DNA of 64,000 bases from Neolewinella xylanilytica (GTDB lineage Bacteria > Bacteroidota > Bacteroidia > Chitinophagales > Saprospiraceae): the NCBI RefSeq assembly GCF_002934605.1, contig NZ_PTJC01000005.1, forward strand, positions 62,001 to 126,000, given 5' to 3'. Positions within the stretch are counted from its first letter, which is position 1; every line of letters starts with the position of its first letter. Shown in pieces: positions 1 to 9,469 of the stretch. The translations under genes were made by a program, and so were the position numbers. A model generated the notes under the pieces. It saw nothing but the letters and a program-made list of their open reading frames with translations, searched no databases and was not told the DNA's origin.

Positions 1-674
1 TCCGAAGGGTTGATGCCCGAAAGGGGGTTGGCGGCATTCTGGGCGCTGCCCTCTATCTGATCGACCTGGATTTGCACCCCGTCCACTACATAGAGTGGCT
101 GGGTGTTACCGTTGATTGTACTGATTCCTCTGATGTTGACGGAGATCCCGCCGCCGGGCTGCCCCGTATTCTGGGTCACCTGCACCCCCGCGGCCCTGCC
201 CTGCAGCGCCTGTTCCAGGGTTGGGTTTACGGTCCGCTCCAGGTCTTCGGTATCCAGCGAGGTATGGGCCGTAACCAGGTCGGATCGCTTGATCGTAGCG
301 TATCCGGTGACGACCACCTCATCCAGTTGGGAGATCTCCTCATTCATCGTCACGTCGATTTGGGATCTACCGTTTACCTCGATCGTTCTGCGCTGGTACC
401 CCAGGAAGGAAAAGGTGAGTGCTCCGTCCGGGGTAGTGGTGATAGCGTAGTTTCCGTCCACGTCGGTCGTCGTGCCGCTCGTGGTACCCTCGACCCGTAT
501 CGTGACTCCCGGCAGCGGAATGCCCCCTTCGTCGGTCACCGTTCCGGTAACGGCGGTCTGCTGAGCGGCCACGTTTACACCAAAGCACAGACTGGCAACA
601 AAGAGTACCAGAATAAGGGAAAAGGGGCGACGACCGGTAGACAGGGAAGTGCGAATGGTATATTTCATATACAT
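1..674 (-). CDS. SusC-like TonB-dependent receptor, N-terminal part (runs off left edge)
   Basis: N-terminal ~224 residues of a SusC/RagA-type outer-membrane receptor, which imports glycans or peptides together with a SusD lipoprotein. Visible in order: a signal peptide ending near VAAQQ, a carboxypeptidase-D-like regulatory domain (VTGTVTDEGGIPLPGVTI, then TTTDVDGNYAI), a TonB-box-like DEVVVTGYA segment, and the start of the plug (LEQALQGRAAGVQVTQN, then VNIRGISTI). The barrel lies outside the window. The start at 674 begins MYMKYTIRT; the Met at 668 is an equally good start. It is divergent from the hybrid two-component regulator at 1209, which suggests that regulator controls this receptor. 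The substrate cannot be read from this part. Family assignment is firm. Confidence 0.93.
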   Translation of the reverse strand, partial: MYMKYTIRTSLSTGRRPFSLILVLFVASLCFGVNVAAQQTAVTGTVTDEGGIPLPGVTIRVEGTTSGTTTDVDGNYAITTTPDGALTFSFLGYQRRTIEVNGRSQIDVTMNEEISQLDEVVVTGYATIKRSDLVTAHTSLDTEDLERTVNPTLEQALQGRAAGVQVTQNTGQPGGGISVNIRGISTINGNTQPLYVVDGVQIQVDQIEGSAQNAANPLSGINPS

Positions 675-1208
675 CTTAAGTTTCTCTAGCGAAAGTGTAC
701 GGCGACGGCTTGGCCCGGTAGGGGTCGCGATTATTGGCCTCAATGAATTAGGAATGGGCACGGTGTCCGGTTAAGGGGCGGGTACCGTCGGTTTGGGCGC
801 CGAGCGCGGGAGCCCGGCCAACTCGTAATAGGAAACCCGGTAGGAACCGGGCGATGCGAAGACTATTTCCGTGCATGATCGTTGATAGTTGCGTACGGTA
901 GGTCGGGGGGGAATAGGGGAAGTCGTAGGCGTGATTGGGATGGAGGGGATAGGACCCTCAGAGTGCCAAATGTCCGACCTCGGCCGGGCGATGCACGGGG
1001 GGGTTCGTAACCGATAGGGGGGGTGTTCGTTGCAAAGGCCCGGGGGCGTTGAACCGCAGCCATTTTCCGTCGGTCTTGCACCCGCGCCCCGGCGCCCAAA
1101 ATGTCGGTTTCCCTACCAAGCCGCGGTCAACCCGACGCGCCGGGGGCGGTACCGTATCTTCGGCAACGGGCAATGCCAAGCGCTCGCCCTTTTGCTTACG
1201 GTCGATTT
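675..1208. other. 534-bp divergent intergenic region
   Basis: Lies between the divergent receptor gene and the hybrid regulator, so it should hold both promoters and probably the binding sites of the AraC-type output domain. A small hairpin is visible at 836-851 (CCCGGT, loop AGGA, ACCGGG). I found no clear TAnnTTTG box and no convincing coding frame. The regulator frame stays open upstream to 1101, but that stretch lacks signal-peptide character and is treated as non-coding. Confidence 0.5.
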
Positions 1209-4200
1209 ATGTATCCGAACATCTACCCCCTACTTCCCCGCCCCCTGGTCGGGCTCGTTTTGGCGCTGGCGCTGCTGCTTCCCCGCCAGCCCACGGCCCA
1301 GCCGGGCTCGGCACCCCTGATTTCGAGCTTCCCGGTGGACAACGTGCTCTCCCGCAGCTTCATCACCTGCCTGCTGGAAGACCACCGCGGCCACCTCTGG
1401 GTAGGCACCTGGTCGGGGCTGCTGCGCTACGACGGGCATACCATCCGGCATTATCAGCAGGGCCGGGCTTCGGACAGCGGCCTGGTTACCAATAAAATCA
1501 CCACCCTCTACGAAGACGGCCAGCAACGGCTATGGGTGGGTACCCGCAACGGCGGCTTTTACCGGTACGATCCGGCCCAGGACCGGTTGGTCGCCTACCG
1601 GAGAGACCCCAGCAGCGCGAACAGCCTGAGCAACGATAACGTATGGGACATTCTCCAGGACAGCTACGGCTACTACTGGATCGCTACCGAGCACGGGTTG
1701 AACCGCTTCGACCCGGAGACGGAGTCGTTCGTACACTACCTCTACGCCCCCAACGACCGCCGCACCCTCAGCAATAGCTTTATCAACACGCTGCACGAAA
1801 GCCCCGACGGCACCCTCTGGATCGGCACCGACGACGGGCTGAGTCGTCTAGTCCGTCGCCCGGATGGCAGTCCCGCCTACTTCGTCCGCTACGACTTCAC
1901 CCACACTCCGGCGAAGCTGGCCGAAGGCGGCACGCGTCGGCTACAACAAAATTTCATCCTGAGCATCGAGGGAGTGGTCGGTGCCCCGGAGGAACTTTGG
2001 CTGGGCACGAAGCAGGGCCTGCTGCACTTTCGGCCGAACGGGGAGGCCCCGGAGGGATACGCCCTGCAGCTATACTACCACCGGGAAGAAGACCCGAACA
2101 GCCTGACCACCGACGACGTGGCGAACATCTGGCAGGACCGGCCCGACGAAGTGTGGGTAGGTACCAACAACGGCCTCAACCGCATGGACGTGGCTACGGG
2201 GCGCTTCGAGCGCATCCAGGCTAATCCGGCCAAACCGGGCTACCTGAACGACGACGTGGTCATCGCCCTCTACGGGGGCTCGGGCGACCGGCTCTGGATC
2301 GGCACCGAGGGCGGACTGAACTGGATCGACCGGCGGCCCCGGCAGTTCTCCACCATCAACCCGACGGCAACCGAGGAATCGAACGACCGGAACATCGCCG
2401 CGATGGCCACCGCCACGGAGGGGAATGCCCTCTGGCTGGCCACCCGGGGTGACGGCCTCCACTTTCAACCCTTCGACCCGGTCACCAAGGCCCACCAACC
2501 GGCTACCACCTTCCGCCTGCGGATGCGGGAAAGCGGGGGAAAGGCCGGATTCGCCTCCCAGGTAGTGGTATCCCACGATGGCAGGCTGTGGATCGCCACC
2601 CAGGGAACGGGACTCCTCGGATTCGAGGAAGCCGATCTCCTACAGCGCATCGGTACCGGGGCCGACGTACAGGAGCTCCTGGCCACCTCCGTGCCGACCG
2701 ACGATGGTGAGCAGAACCTCTATCTTATGTCAATGGACGAGGGGGCCGACGGCAGCCTCTGGATCGGGGCGTGGGACCAAGGACTATTCCGCTACGACGC
2801 GGATAGCCAGCACCTGGTCAATTACCGGCTGACCCGCGACCGGACGCTCGACCTCGGCGCGAGCAACAACGTGCACCTGTTGCTACGCCAGGAAGCGGGC
2901 ATCGAATACCTCTACGTCGGTACCCGGGGAGACGGCCTCCTGAAACTGCGGTACGCCCCCCGGCAGGACGGCATCGACCTGGTGGCCCACTACCGCTACG
3001 CGGAGGAGCGGGAAAGCAGCCTGAGCAGCAACTTCATTAACAGCCTGTACGTGGATTCCGCGGACATCCTGTGGATCGCCACGGAGAACGGCCTGAACCG
3101 CATGCAGCCCGGTGGCGATGGCTTTGACCACATAGATACGGCCGACGGACTCGATAACGCCTTCATACAGGCCGTGACGGAGGACCGGAACGGCGACCTT
3201 TGGGTAAGTACGAAGCAGGGGATATCCCGGGTGCAACTACACGGCGGTATGGCTTCGGTCAAGAATTTCGGCACGAACAGCGGATTACAGGATCTATTCT
3301 TTTACGACGACGCCGCCATCGCGCTTTCGGACGGCCAACTCGCCTTCGGAGGATCCCTGGGGCTGAGCTATCTGGTCACGCCCGATTTACTGATCGATAC
3401 CGTCGCGCCGCGGGTGGAAGTCAAGGACCTGAGGCTGGCCAACCAGTCCGTTGCCGTTGGAGAAATGCCCGACGGCCGAACCTTGCTGACCCGCACCATC
3501 GGGCAAACCGACCGCATCGAACTCAGCCACCGGGATAACATGATCTCGATCGAATTCGTGGGGCTGAAGATCGGGGAGAGCCAGCTGCTTCGGTACGCCT
3601 ACCGGTTGCGGGGCTTCCATGACTGGATCTACACCGACAGTGAGGAGCGCGTAGCCCACTACACTAACCTGCAGCCCGGAACCTACACCTTCGCCGTCAA
3701 AGCCGCCAACAACGACGGCGTATGGAGCGACCCGGTACGGCTGGACCTCGTCATTCACCCACCCTTTTGGAAGACGGGCTGGGCTTATCTGCTTTACGCG
3801 CTAGCGGTGGCGGGCTTGCTCCTGCTGGTCGTCCGCTTCGTTCGGCTGCGGGCCGGTATGCGCCACCGCCTGCAGCTGGCGCGTCTCGAACGCGAAAAGG
3901 CGGAGGAAATGAACGCGCTGAAGGTCCGCTTTTTCACCAATATCAGCCATGAGCTCCGCACTCCGCTGACGCTGATCCTGAGCCCCGTAGAGCAACTACT
4001 CCGGGAAGAAAGCACCAACGGACGGCTCCACCGCACCTACTCCCGCATCTTCCGCAACGCTACCCGGCTGCATACGATGATCAACCAATTGCTCGACGTC
4101 CAGAAAAACGACGCGGGCCTCCTCCGCTTGCGGGTGGCCGAAGGCAACCTGGTCCGTTTTCTGGACGAAATCGTGCTCTCCTTTCACGGACTGGCCGAGG

Positions 4201-5477
4201 AACGCGGCGTGGCGCTGTCGTACACGTCGTCGAGCACGCGCATTCCCGTCACCTACGACCGCGACCAACTGGAAAAGGTGTTTTATAACATCCTGTCCAA
4301 CGGGCTCAAATTCACCCCGGCGGGCGGTAGCCTCAGCGTTCGCCTTACTACGACCCAGCGGGAGGGTAAGGAGTATGCGAGCGTAATCCTTACGGATACG
4401 GGCAAGGGTATACCCGCCGACCAGTTGCCCTTCATCTTCGAGCGCTTTTACCAGGCGGCCGATCACTACGGCACCGACGGCGGCACGGGCATCGGATTGG
4501 CCCTGGCTAAAGCTATCACGGAGGCCCACCACGGGGAGATCGACGTCAGCAGTGAACCGGGTAGCGGGACAGCGTTCACGGTGTACCTGCCCCTCGGCGA
4601 CCGTCATTTCACGCCGGATCAGCAAATCCAGGATTTCCGCGACAGCGAGGATATCAGCCGCTACCTCGAACTGGCCGCTTCCACCGCCGACACCGCGAAG
4701 CCCCGCCCGGAACCGGCCAAAAGCGACGTGAAGGTGCTGATCGTGGAAGACAACGCGGACATCCGGTCCTACCTGCGGGAAAACCTGGAGAAACGGTACA
4801 CCCTATTGGAAGCCGCCGACGGCGTAGCGGGACTTACCCTGGCGGAAGCGGAGCTCCCCGACCTGGTGCTCGCCGACATTACCATGCCGGAAATGACCGG
4901 CATCGAACTCTGCCGTCGGCTGAAGAGCAATATCCACACCAGCCACATCCCGGTGATCCTGCTTACGGCCCGGACCTCCTTGCTGTTTAAACTGGATGGA
5001 TTGCAAACCGGTGCCGACGATTACGTCACGAAGCCCTTTAATCTCCAGCTGCTGCAAACCCGTATGGACAACCTGGTGAGCAGCCGGCGCCGACTGCGCG
5101 AATACTTCGGGAAGAACATCACCCTGAGTCCGAAAGGGGCCGTACTCAATACGCTCGATGAAGACTTTCTCCGCAAACTACAGGAAACCGTGGAGGCCAA
5201 CATCGACGACAGCTCCTTCGGCGTCGAGCAGCTCGCCGATGCCGTGTTCATGAGTCGGATGCAGCTCTACCGCAAGGTCAAGGCCCTGACCGACGAAACC
5301 CCCAACCAACTGATCCGGAGCTTCCGACTACAGCGGGCGGTACAGCTGCTGAAGACCCGCCAGTACAACGTGGCCGACGTAACGTATATGGTAGGCTACA
5401 ACGACCTGAAGTCGTTCCGCTCCCAGTTCAAGAAGAAGTACGGCGTTAGTCCCTCCCATTACGTCAACCCCAATTAA
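1209..5477 (+). CDS. Hybrid two-component system sensor/regulator (HTCS)
   Basis: About 1,422 residues combining sensor, kinase, receiver and transcription factor in one inner-membrane protein, the usual regulator of polysaccharide utilisation loci. Order: signal peptide (1-30); about 13 propeller repeats of the type LWIGTxxGLNR (about 40-700); Y_Y_Y domain (about 777-851); transmembrane helix (about 857-880); HisKA with H914 in NISHELRTPL; HATPase with G boxes DTGKGIP and GGTGIGLAL (about 1015-1132); receiver domain with probable phospho-acceptor D1223 in ADITMPEM; AraC-type helix-turn-helix (about 1315-1421). The start at 1209 was chosen because MYPNIYPLLPRP begins a good signal peptide. 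All catalytic motifs look intact. It is divergent from the receptor at 1-674 and convergent with the GH5-like gene, so both are likely targets. The inducing glycan is unknown. Confidence 0.96.
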   Translation: MYPNIYPLLPRPLVGLVLALALLLPRQPTAQPGSAPLISSFPVDNVLSRSFITCLLEDHRGHLWVGTWSGLLRYDGHTIRHYQQGRASDSGLVTNKITTLYEDGQQRLWVGTRNGGFYRYDPAQDRLVAYRRDPSSANSLSNDNVWDILQDSYGYYWIATEHGLNRFDPETESFVHYLYAPNDRRTLSNSFINTLHESPDGTLWIGTDDGLSRLVRRPDGSPAYFVRYDFTHTPAKLAEGGTRRLQQNFILSIEGVVGAPEELWLGTKQGLLHFRPNGEAPEGYALQLYYHREEDPNSLTTDDVANIWQDRPDEVWVGTNNGLNRMDVATGRFERIQANPAKPGYLNDDVVIALYGGSGDRLWIGTEGGLNWIDRRPRQFSTINPTATEESNDRNIAAMATATEGNALWLATRGDGLHFQPFDPVTKAHQPATTFRLRMRESGGKAGFASQVVVSHDGRLWIATQGTGLLGFEEADLLQRIGTGADVQELLATSVPTDDGEQNLYLMSMDEGADGSLWIGAWDQGLFRYDADSQHLVNYRLTRDRTLDLGASNNVHLLLRQEAGIEYLYVGTRGDGLLKLRYAPRQDGIDLVAHYRYAEERESSLSSNFINSLYVDSADILWIATENGLNRMQPGGDGFDHIDTADGLDNAFIQAVTEDRNGDLWVSTKQGISRVQLHGGMASVKNFGTNSGLQDLFFYDDAAIALSDGQLAFGGSLGLSYLVTPDLLIDTVAPRVEVKDLRLANQSVAVGEMPDGRTLLTRTIGQTDRIELSHRDNMISIEFVGLKIGESQLLRYAYRLRGFHDWIYTDSEERVAHYTNLQPGTYTFAVKAANNDGVWSDPVRLDLVIHPPFWKTGWAYLLYALAVAGLLLLVVRFVRLRAGMRHRLQLARLEREKAEEMNALKVRFFTNISHELRTPLTLILSPVEQLLREESTNGRLHRTYSRIFRNATRLHTMINQLLDVQKNDAGLLRLRVAEGNLVRFLDEIVLSFHGLAEERGVALSYTSSSTRIPVTYDRDQLEKVFYNILSNGLKFTPAGGSLSVRLTTTQREGKEYASVILTDTGKGIPADQLPFIFERFYQAADHYGTDGGTGIGLALAKAITEAHHGEIDVSSEPGSGTAFTVYLPLGDRHFTPDQQIQDFRDSEDISRYLELAASTADTAKPRPEPAKSDVKVLIVEDNADIRSYLRENLEKRYTLLEAADGVAGLTLAEAELPDLVLADITMPEMTGIELCRRLKSNIHTSHIPVILLTARTSLLFKLDGLQTGADDYVTKPFNLQLLQTRMDNLVSSRRRLREYFGKNITLSPKGAVLNTLDEDFLRKLQETVEANIDDSSFGVEQLADAVFMSRMQLYRKVKALTDETPNQLIRSFRLQRAVQLLKTRQYNVADVTYMVGYNDLKSFRSQFKKKYGVSPSHYVNPN

Positions 5478-7900
5478 CGCCCTACCTGCAGCGGGGCGGA
5501 TACCCGCAGTCCGCCCTGGTTTACGCGCACCCAGTACATGCCGGCGGAGAGGTCATCGGGCAGTTGGATGCCGTAATTCCCGATCACGTTACGGTAGTAT
5601 GCGTGTAAGCGGCCAAGCTGGTCGTACAAGCTCACCTCGACCTGGGTAGTTTTGGGCAGTTGGAGGCGAACGATGCCGGACGGAAGCGCCGGATTCGGGT
5701 AGAGGGACAGCGCAAAGGGGCCGTCCGGAGGAAGCCGGGCAATGCCCGTGGACGGGTCGGCGGAGATCCGGAAGGCCAGGTCCCAGGCGAAATCCGGCAC
5801 GTCGAAGATCAATCCGCGACCATCGGCGGTGGCCGGTGCCGAATCCACCACCGCTCCGGTGTGACAGTCGTACCAGTTAACGAGGTACCCGCCCGGGGTC
5901 ATTTCCGGCACGACGACCTGGCTACCCGTCACGGGTTCCGGTGGCCCGTTGTTTTCGGCAATGAATTCGTGGTTATATCGGTGATTGAATACCCATCCGG
6001 CAGCGGTCAGCCCATCGATGGTAGAGAGGATATAGGCATCTACCCGGGAGCCCACCCCGCCGAGGGTGTAGGATTTGATGCTGATCCAGTCCGTGCCGGA
6101 ATTGTCGACGGTGATCCGGTGGGTACCCGCGGGAACCTGGATGGTGTACGCCTGATTGACCAATGCGGCAGCGGTCAGTACGTTTTTGCCGTCCAGGTAA
6201 ATGGATAGGGTCGGGGAGATGCCCGCCTCGTCGCCGGTGCTAACGGTGAAGGTTGACGTAGCCGGAAAATCGGCCACGAAGGTCGGCGGAGACCGGTACT
6301 GGGTGTTGTAGCTCGATCCGTAGAGGAAATAGCTCAGCCGGGGGGTTATTTGCCGCTCGGGTACGATACGGATCGTGTCCTCCCCGATGGATCCCCAGCC
6401 GAGGGTGGGCGTCAGGAATACGTCGCCCGGTGCCCCGCGCACGTAGGCTTCGGTAGGTGCCATATCCCCTTCCAGCAACGGAATAGCGGATGCCACGGTA
6501 GCGATACCCCGGAAGTGGTGATAGAGATTTTGGGGATCGATGTAGTTGTCCCACCACCAGCTCATGGCGGTGCCGGCGCCGCCCCCGAAGAGCCCGGCCC
6601 AGAGGGAATTGTGGACGTAGACGCCGTCGGGGTCGGTCCGCACCAGGTCCCGGTCGGAACCTAGTCCGAACTCCCCCACTAGGGTAGGTTTGGCGAAGGT
6701 GTCGAGGTAGCGCCGCACCCCGCCCACAAGGGCGCGCTCGATGTTGCCGCTATTGACGTAAAAGTGGGTCTGGGTAAGGTCGATGTTGGGGTCGTTCCAC
6801 ACTTCGTCACCGTGTGCCTCGTCGGCGAAACTGGTCGTGACCAAGTGGCCGTACGGATCGATTTCCTTGATGTAGCGAGCCATTTCGCGGTGCCAGGTGG
6901 CTACGTCGTCCTTGATCTCTTCGTAATCGTCCGTCCAGCCAACTTCGTTGAATAGCTCCCAGGCCATGATGTTGCGGGAATAGCCCCAACGGGCGACTAC
7001 GTAGCGGAGGCGGTTTTTGGTGTGGGCCATTGCCGTGGAGTCGGTGAAGAACTCCCGGGTTCGTTGTAGCGGACCGCCGTTTGCCGCGTTGTACGGGTTG
7101 TCCGCCCAGGCCGGATTGACCTGAGTGGATACTTGTCCGTGGTACTGCAGGCACAGCATCACGTAAAGCCCTCGCTCGGCGGCGTAGTCGTAGAGCCAGT
7201 CCTGGTAGCGAGCGTTAGTTTGCTTGTAGCGGCGGAGGCCCCTGTAACCATCGTAACCGTTCTTCCATTCCAGGCCCAAGCCCCAGTAGGCATTCCAGAG
7301 GCGCAGAAAATTACCGCCGCTGCCGGTCAGCCCGTCGATCCACTTCCGGTAGTCCCGGACGACGTTGCCGTTTTGCCAGGCCATATTCTCGCCGATGGGG
7401 AGGTACTGCCCCCCGTCGTCGAAATTCAGGTAGTTGGTTTCGTTGCGGCGCACGAAGCCCCGGTTATGCACGCTGCCGCGTTGCCGGCAGATAAAAGATC
7501 CGGTCACGGCCTCGCTGGATCCGTTGGCATCGGCAATCGTAAGGATGTAACTCCACTCGCCTACCTCGTCCGGGGAAAAGCGCAGGGCAAAGGAACCGTC
7601 CGCGTTGGTGGGGCTCAACGTCCCGGATTCCGCGTCCAGGTCAAAGGGCCGGAAATAATAGCCATCGACTTCCACGCGCCGCCCGGTTGGGCCGGAGAAA
7701 CTTCCGCTCAGGGCAACCTGGTCGTAATCGAAGGGATTGTCGTATTCGGCGGTGGCAAATACGATGGCCTCAAACTTCCCATACTTCTCCACGGCTTCCA
7801 CTGGGGCGGAAACCGAATCGATACGCGGTGCTGACTGGGAAAGGGCGGGCATTACCGGACAGAACGTAAGGACAAAAAGCAACAAACAAATGGGGCGCAT
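5474..7900 (-). CDS. Secreted GH5-like glycoside hydrolase with DUF5060 domain and T9SS sorting tail
   Basis: 808 residues. A signal peptide (MRPICLLLFVLTFCPVMPA) is followed by a DUF5060-type beta domain (about 40-140), a TIM-barrel catalytic domain (about 150-500), a beta-rich region, and a C-terminal type A T9SS sorting domain (SLYPNPALPSG, ending LQVGR). The likely acid/base is E319 in WELFNEV and the likely nucleophile E410 in LVGEFGLG, the usual strand 4 and strand 7 glutamates of clan GH-A. The protein should be exported and cell-attached or released by T9SS. The substrate is not predictable. The start at 7900 was chosen for the signal peptide; the frame extends upstream without one. 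Its stop shares TTAA with the HTCS stop. Proximity to the HTCS suggests co-regulation. Confidence 0.85.
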   Translation of the reverse strand: MRPICLLLFVLTFCPVMPALSQSAPRIDSVSAPVEAVEKYGKFEAIVFATAEYDNPFDYDQVALSGSFSGPTGRRVEVDGYYFRPFDLDAESGTLSPTNADGSFALRFSPDEVGEWSYILTIADANGSSEAVTGSFICRQRGSVHNRGFVRRNETNYLNFDDGGQYLPIGENMAWQNGNVVRDYRKWIDGLTGSGGNFLRLWNAYWGLGLEWKNGYDGYRGLRRYKQTNARYQDWLYDYAAERGLYVMLCLQYHGQVSTQVNPAWADNPYNAANGGPLQRTREFFTDSTAMAHTKNRLRYVVARWGYSRNIMAWELFNEVGWTDDYEEIKDDVATWHREMARYIKEIDPYGHLVTTSFADEAHGDEVWNDPNIDLTQTHFYVNSGNIERALVGGVRRYLDTFAKPTLVGEFGLGSDRDLVRTDPDGVYVHNSLWAGLFGGGAGTAMSWWWDNYIDPQNLYHHFRGIATVASAIPLLEGDMAPTEAYVRGAPGDVFLTPTLGWGSIGEDTIRIVPERQITPRLSYFLYGSSYNTQYRSPPTFVADFPATSTFTVSTGDEAGISPTLSIYLDGKNVLTAAALVNQAYTIQVPAGTHRITVDNSGTDWISIKSYTLGGVGSRVDAYILSTIDGLTAAGWVFNHRYNHEFIAENNGPPEPVTGSQVVVPEMTPGGYLVNWYDCHTGAVVDSAPATADGRGLIFDVPDFAWDLAFRISADPSTGIARLPPDGPFALSLYPNPALPSGIVRLQLPKTTQVEVSLYDQLGRLHAYYRNVIGNYGIQLPDDLSAGMYWVRVNQGGLRVSAPLQVGR

Positions 7901-7922
7901 AGCGGTCTTGGGTACGGATACC

Positions 7923-7930
7923 GTAAGGTA
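7923..7930 (-). promoter_or_regulatory. Possible -7 box (TACCTTAC)
   Basis: TACCTTAC on the minus strand ends 23 bp before the start of the GH5-like gene. It resembles the Bacteroidota -7 consensus TAnnTTTG with two mismatches. Related variants recur before other genes here. Weak evidence on its own. Confidence 0.3.
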
Positions 7931-8094
7931 GGCGGGCGCCGGGCGCAGGAACGGTACCCGTGCGTAACCGGCAGGGGGGGACGCGGTAACATCATTCCCG
8001 GTTCGCGGCATTATCCTGATTGGAATATCGCATCCGCAACCGAAATTCCCGCTAACTTGATGCCACCAATCACCAGCCCGTCGATTAGCCAGCC

Positions 8095-9321
8095 GTGCCA
8101 TCCTCCCTCGTGATCAAACCGACCCCAACGGCACTTTATCTGAACGATACGGTCGTGATTCCCTGGTCAAGCACCAATCTCGGCGAGGGCGGCTTCCGGC
8201 TTCGGGAGCGGGAGGATTTTTTCTGGCAGGTCGAGATGACCGGTTACGACGCTTCGACCGCTACCCTATTCCTGCGCGTGACGAATTTCGAAGCCGAGGC
8301 GGAAGATTATCAGCCGGACCGGACCGCCCGCGCAGCGGTTCGCGCGCTGCATTTCGCTCCGCTCGACCGGGCCGCCTTTTGCAGCCAGTTGAGCTACTAC
8401 GAGACGGGGCGTTTGCCCCTTACGGCTTTACCCGCCGTGGATGGTGAGGAAACCACCGTTGCCGATTCCGCTGGATGCGTGCCGGAGGTCCGGAAAGTTC
8501 GCTCCCTTCACTTCACTGTAGCCTTCGAAGCGCTCCGGATCGGGGATGGGTACGTCGCCGGCACCTATGTTTCCGGGGAGTTGCCTCCCCTTCCCTTTCG
8601 AATCCCCAATCCCCATTTGGTAAAGGAATTTAATGCCATCCGGAGCTACTTCGCGCGCCAGTTGCGCCGCAGTACCCTCGAGGTTTCCGCCGAATTGCAT
8701 TTCGACGGGGCGGGGGAGCCCGGTATCCGCCGCGCCCGCTCCGGCCAGGTTGACCGCATCGACGACCGGATGATCGAAGTCTTGCGTGCGCGTACGCTGC
8801 GGCAATTTCTCCAACAGGACGACCCCGACCAAAGCCTATTCACCCCCGAGGAGCTCTGGGAACGTTCCGCGGACGACGATCCCGTTCGCACCCTGCTTCC
8901 CCCGCCCGGCCCCGAACTGCTGGAGCATATCCTGAACGAGGGTTCCGTTCGCAACGCCCGCCAGCTCACCCACCTGGCAACCCGCCACGAGCGGGGCCAG
9001 AAACTGCGCTTCGTGCTCACTCCGCAGTTCGGCTTTTTCTTCTTTGTGCGTGGGGAGGGGATGCACCACTTCATCCTGGAGCTGCTCGACAGCCACGCCA
9101 CCTACATCTGGAGCCTGCCCCGGGGAAGCGATACGCTTTCCGATCACTTCGCCCGGGTAAAGGGAGAGGTCGAGCAACTCAACGCGACCGGCCGCCAGGC
9201 GTACCGCCGCACGAATACCTTCGACCACACCTTTTGGTCGGTACGCCACGAACAGATCGACTCCCCCTTCGTGGACGGCTTTTCCCGGTGGCGGGCCCGT
9301 TTGGAAGAGGGACTGGTGTGA
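8095..9321 (+). CDS. Hypothetical protein (408 aa)
   Basis: Not recognised. It is a soluble, acidic protein with no signal peptide and no membrane segment. It starts at GTG 8095, because an in-frame TAG at 8086 closes the frame upstream; GTG 8110 is the alternative. The N-terminal half looks beta-rich. The C-terminal half contains a run of hydrophobic strands (RFVLTPQFGFFFF, then HHFILELLDSHATYIWSLP) followed by a helical DTLSDHFARVKGEVEQL segment and an FWSVRHEQIDSP stretch. Codon use matches the neighbours and the frame is intact over 1.2 kb, so it is almost certainly a real gene. It is divergent from the GH5-like gene and followed by the oxygenase gene on the same strand. No function is proposed. 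Confidence 0.75.
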   Translation: MPSSLVIKPTPTALYLNDTVVIPWSSTNLGEGGFRLREREDFFWQVEMTGYDASTATLFLRVTNFEAEAEDYQPDRTARAAVRALHFAPLDRAAFCSQLSYYETGRLPLTALPAVDGEETTVADSAGCVPEVRKVRSLHFTVAFEALRIGDGYVAGTYVSGELPPLPFRIPNPHLVKEFNAIRSYFARQLRRSTLEVSAELHFDGAGEPGIRRARSGQVDRIDDRMIEVLRARTLRQFLQQDDPDQSLFTPEELWERSADDDPVRTLLPPPGPELLEHILNEGSVRNARQLTHLATRHERGQKLRFVLTPQFGFFFFVRGEGMHHFILELLDSHATYIWSLPRGSDTLSDHFARVKGEVEQLNATGRQAYRRTNTFDHTFWSVRHEQIDSPFVDGFSRWRARLEEGLV

Positions 9322-9469
9322 CCGTTGGGCGGGAGCATTTCCCGTCCGAGCCTTGCCGCTTCTGGGGGGGGGGTGGCGATCCGCGATAGGCGACGCTTAC
9401 ATCGCCCGGAAAAAACCGCGATCCCGCATACGCTGTTAGGGAGGTATAATCTGATTATATCAATAGCCT

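Noticed and set aside
1101-1208. 36-codon upstream extension of the HTCS
   Set aside because: The extension has no signal peptide; the Met at 1209 starts one.
7901-8101. 67-codon upstream extension of the GH5-like gene
   Set aside because: It would bury the clear signal peptide that begins at 7900 and runs into the promoter region.
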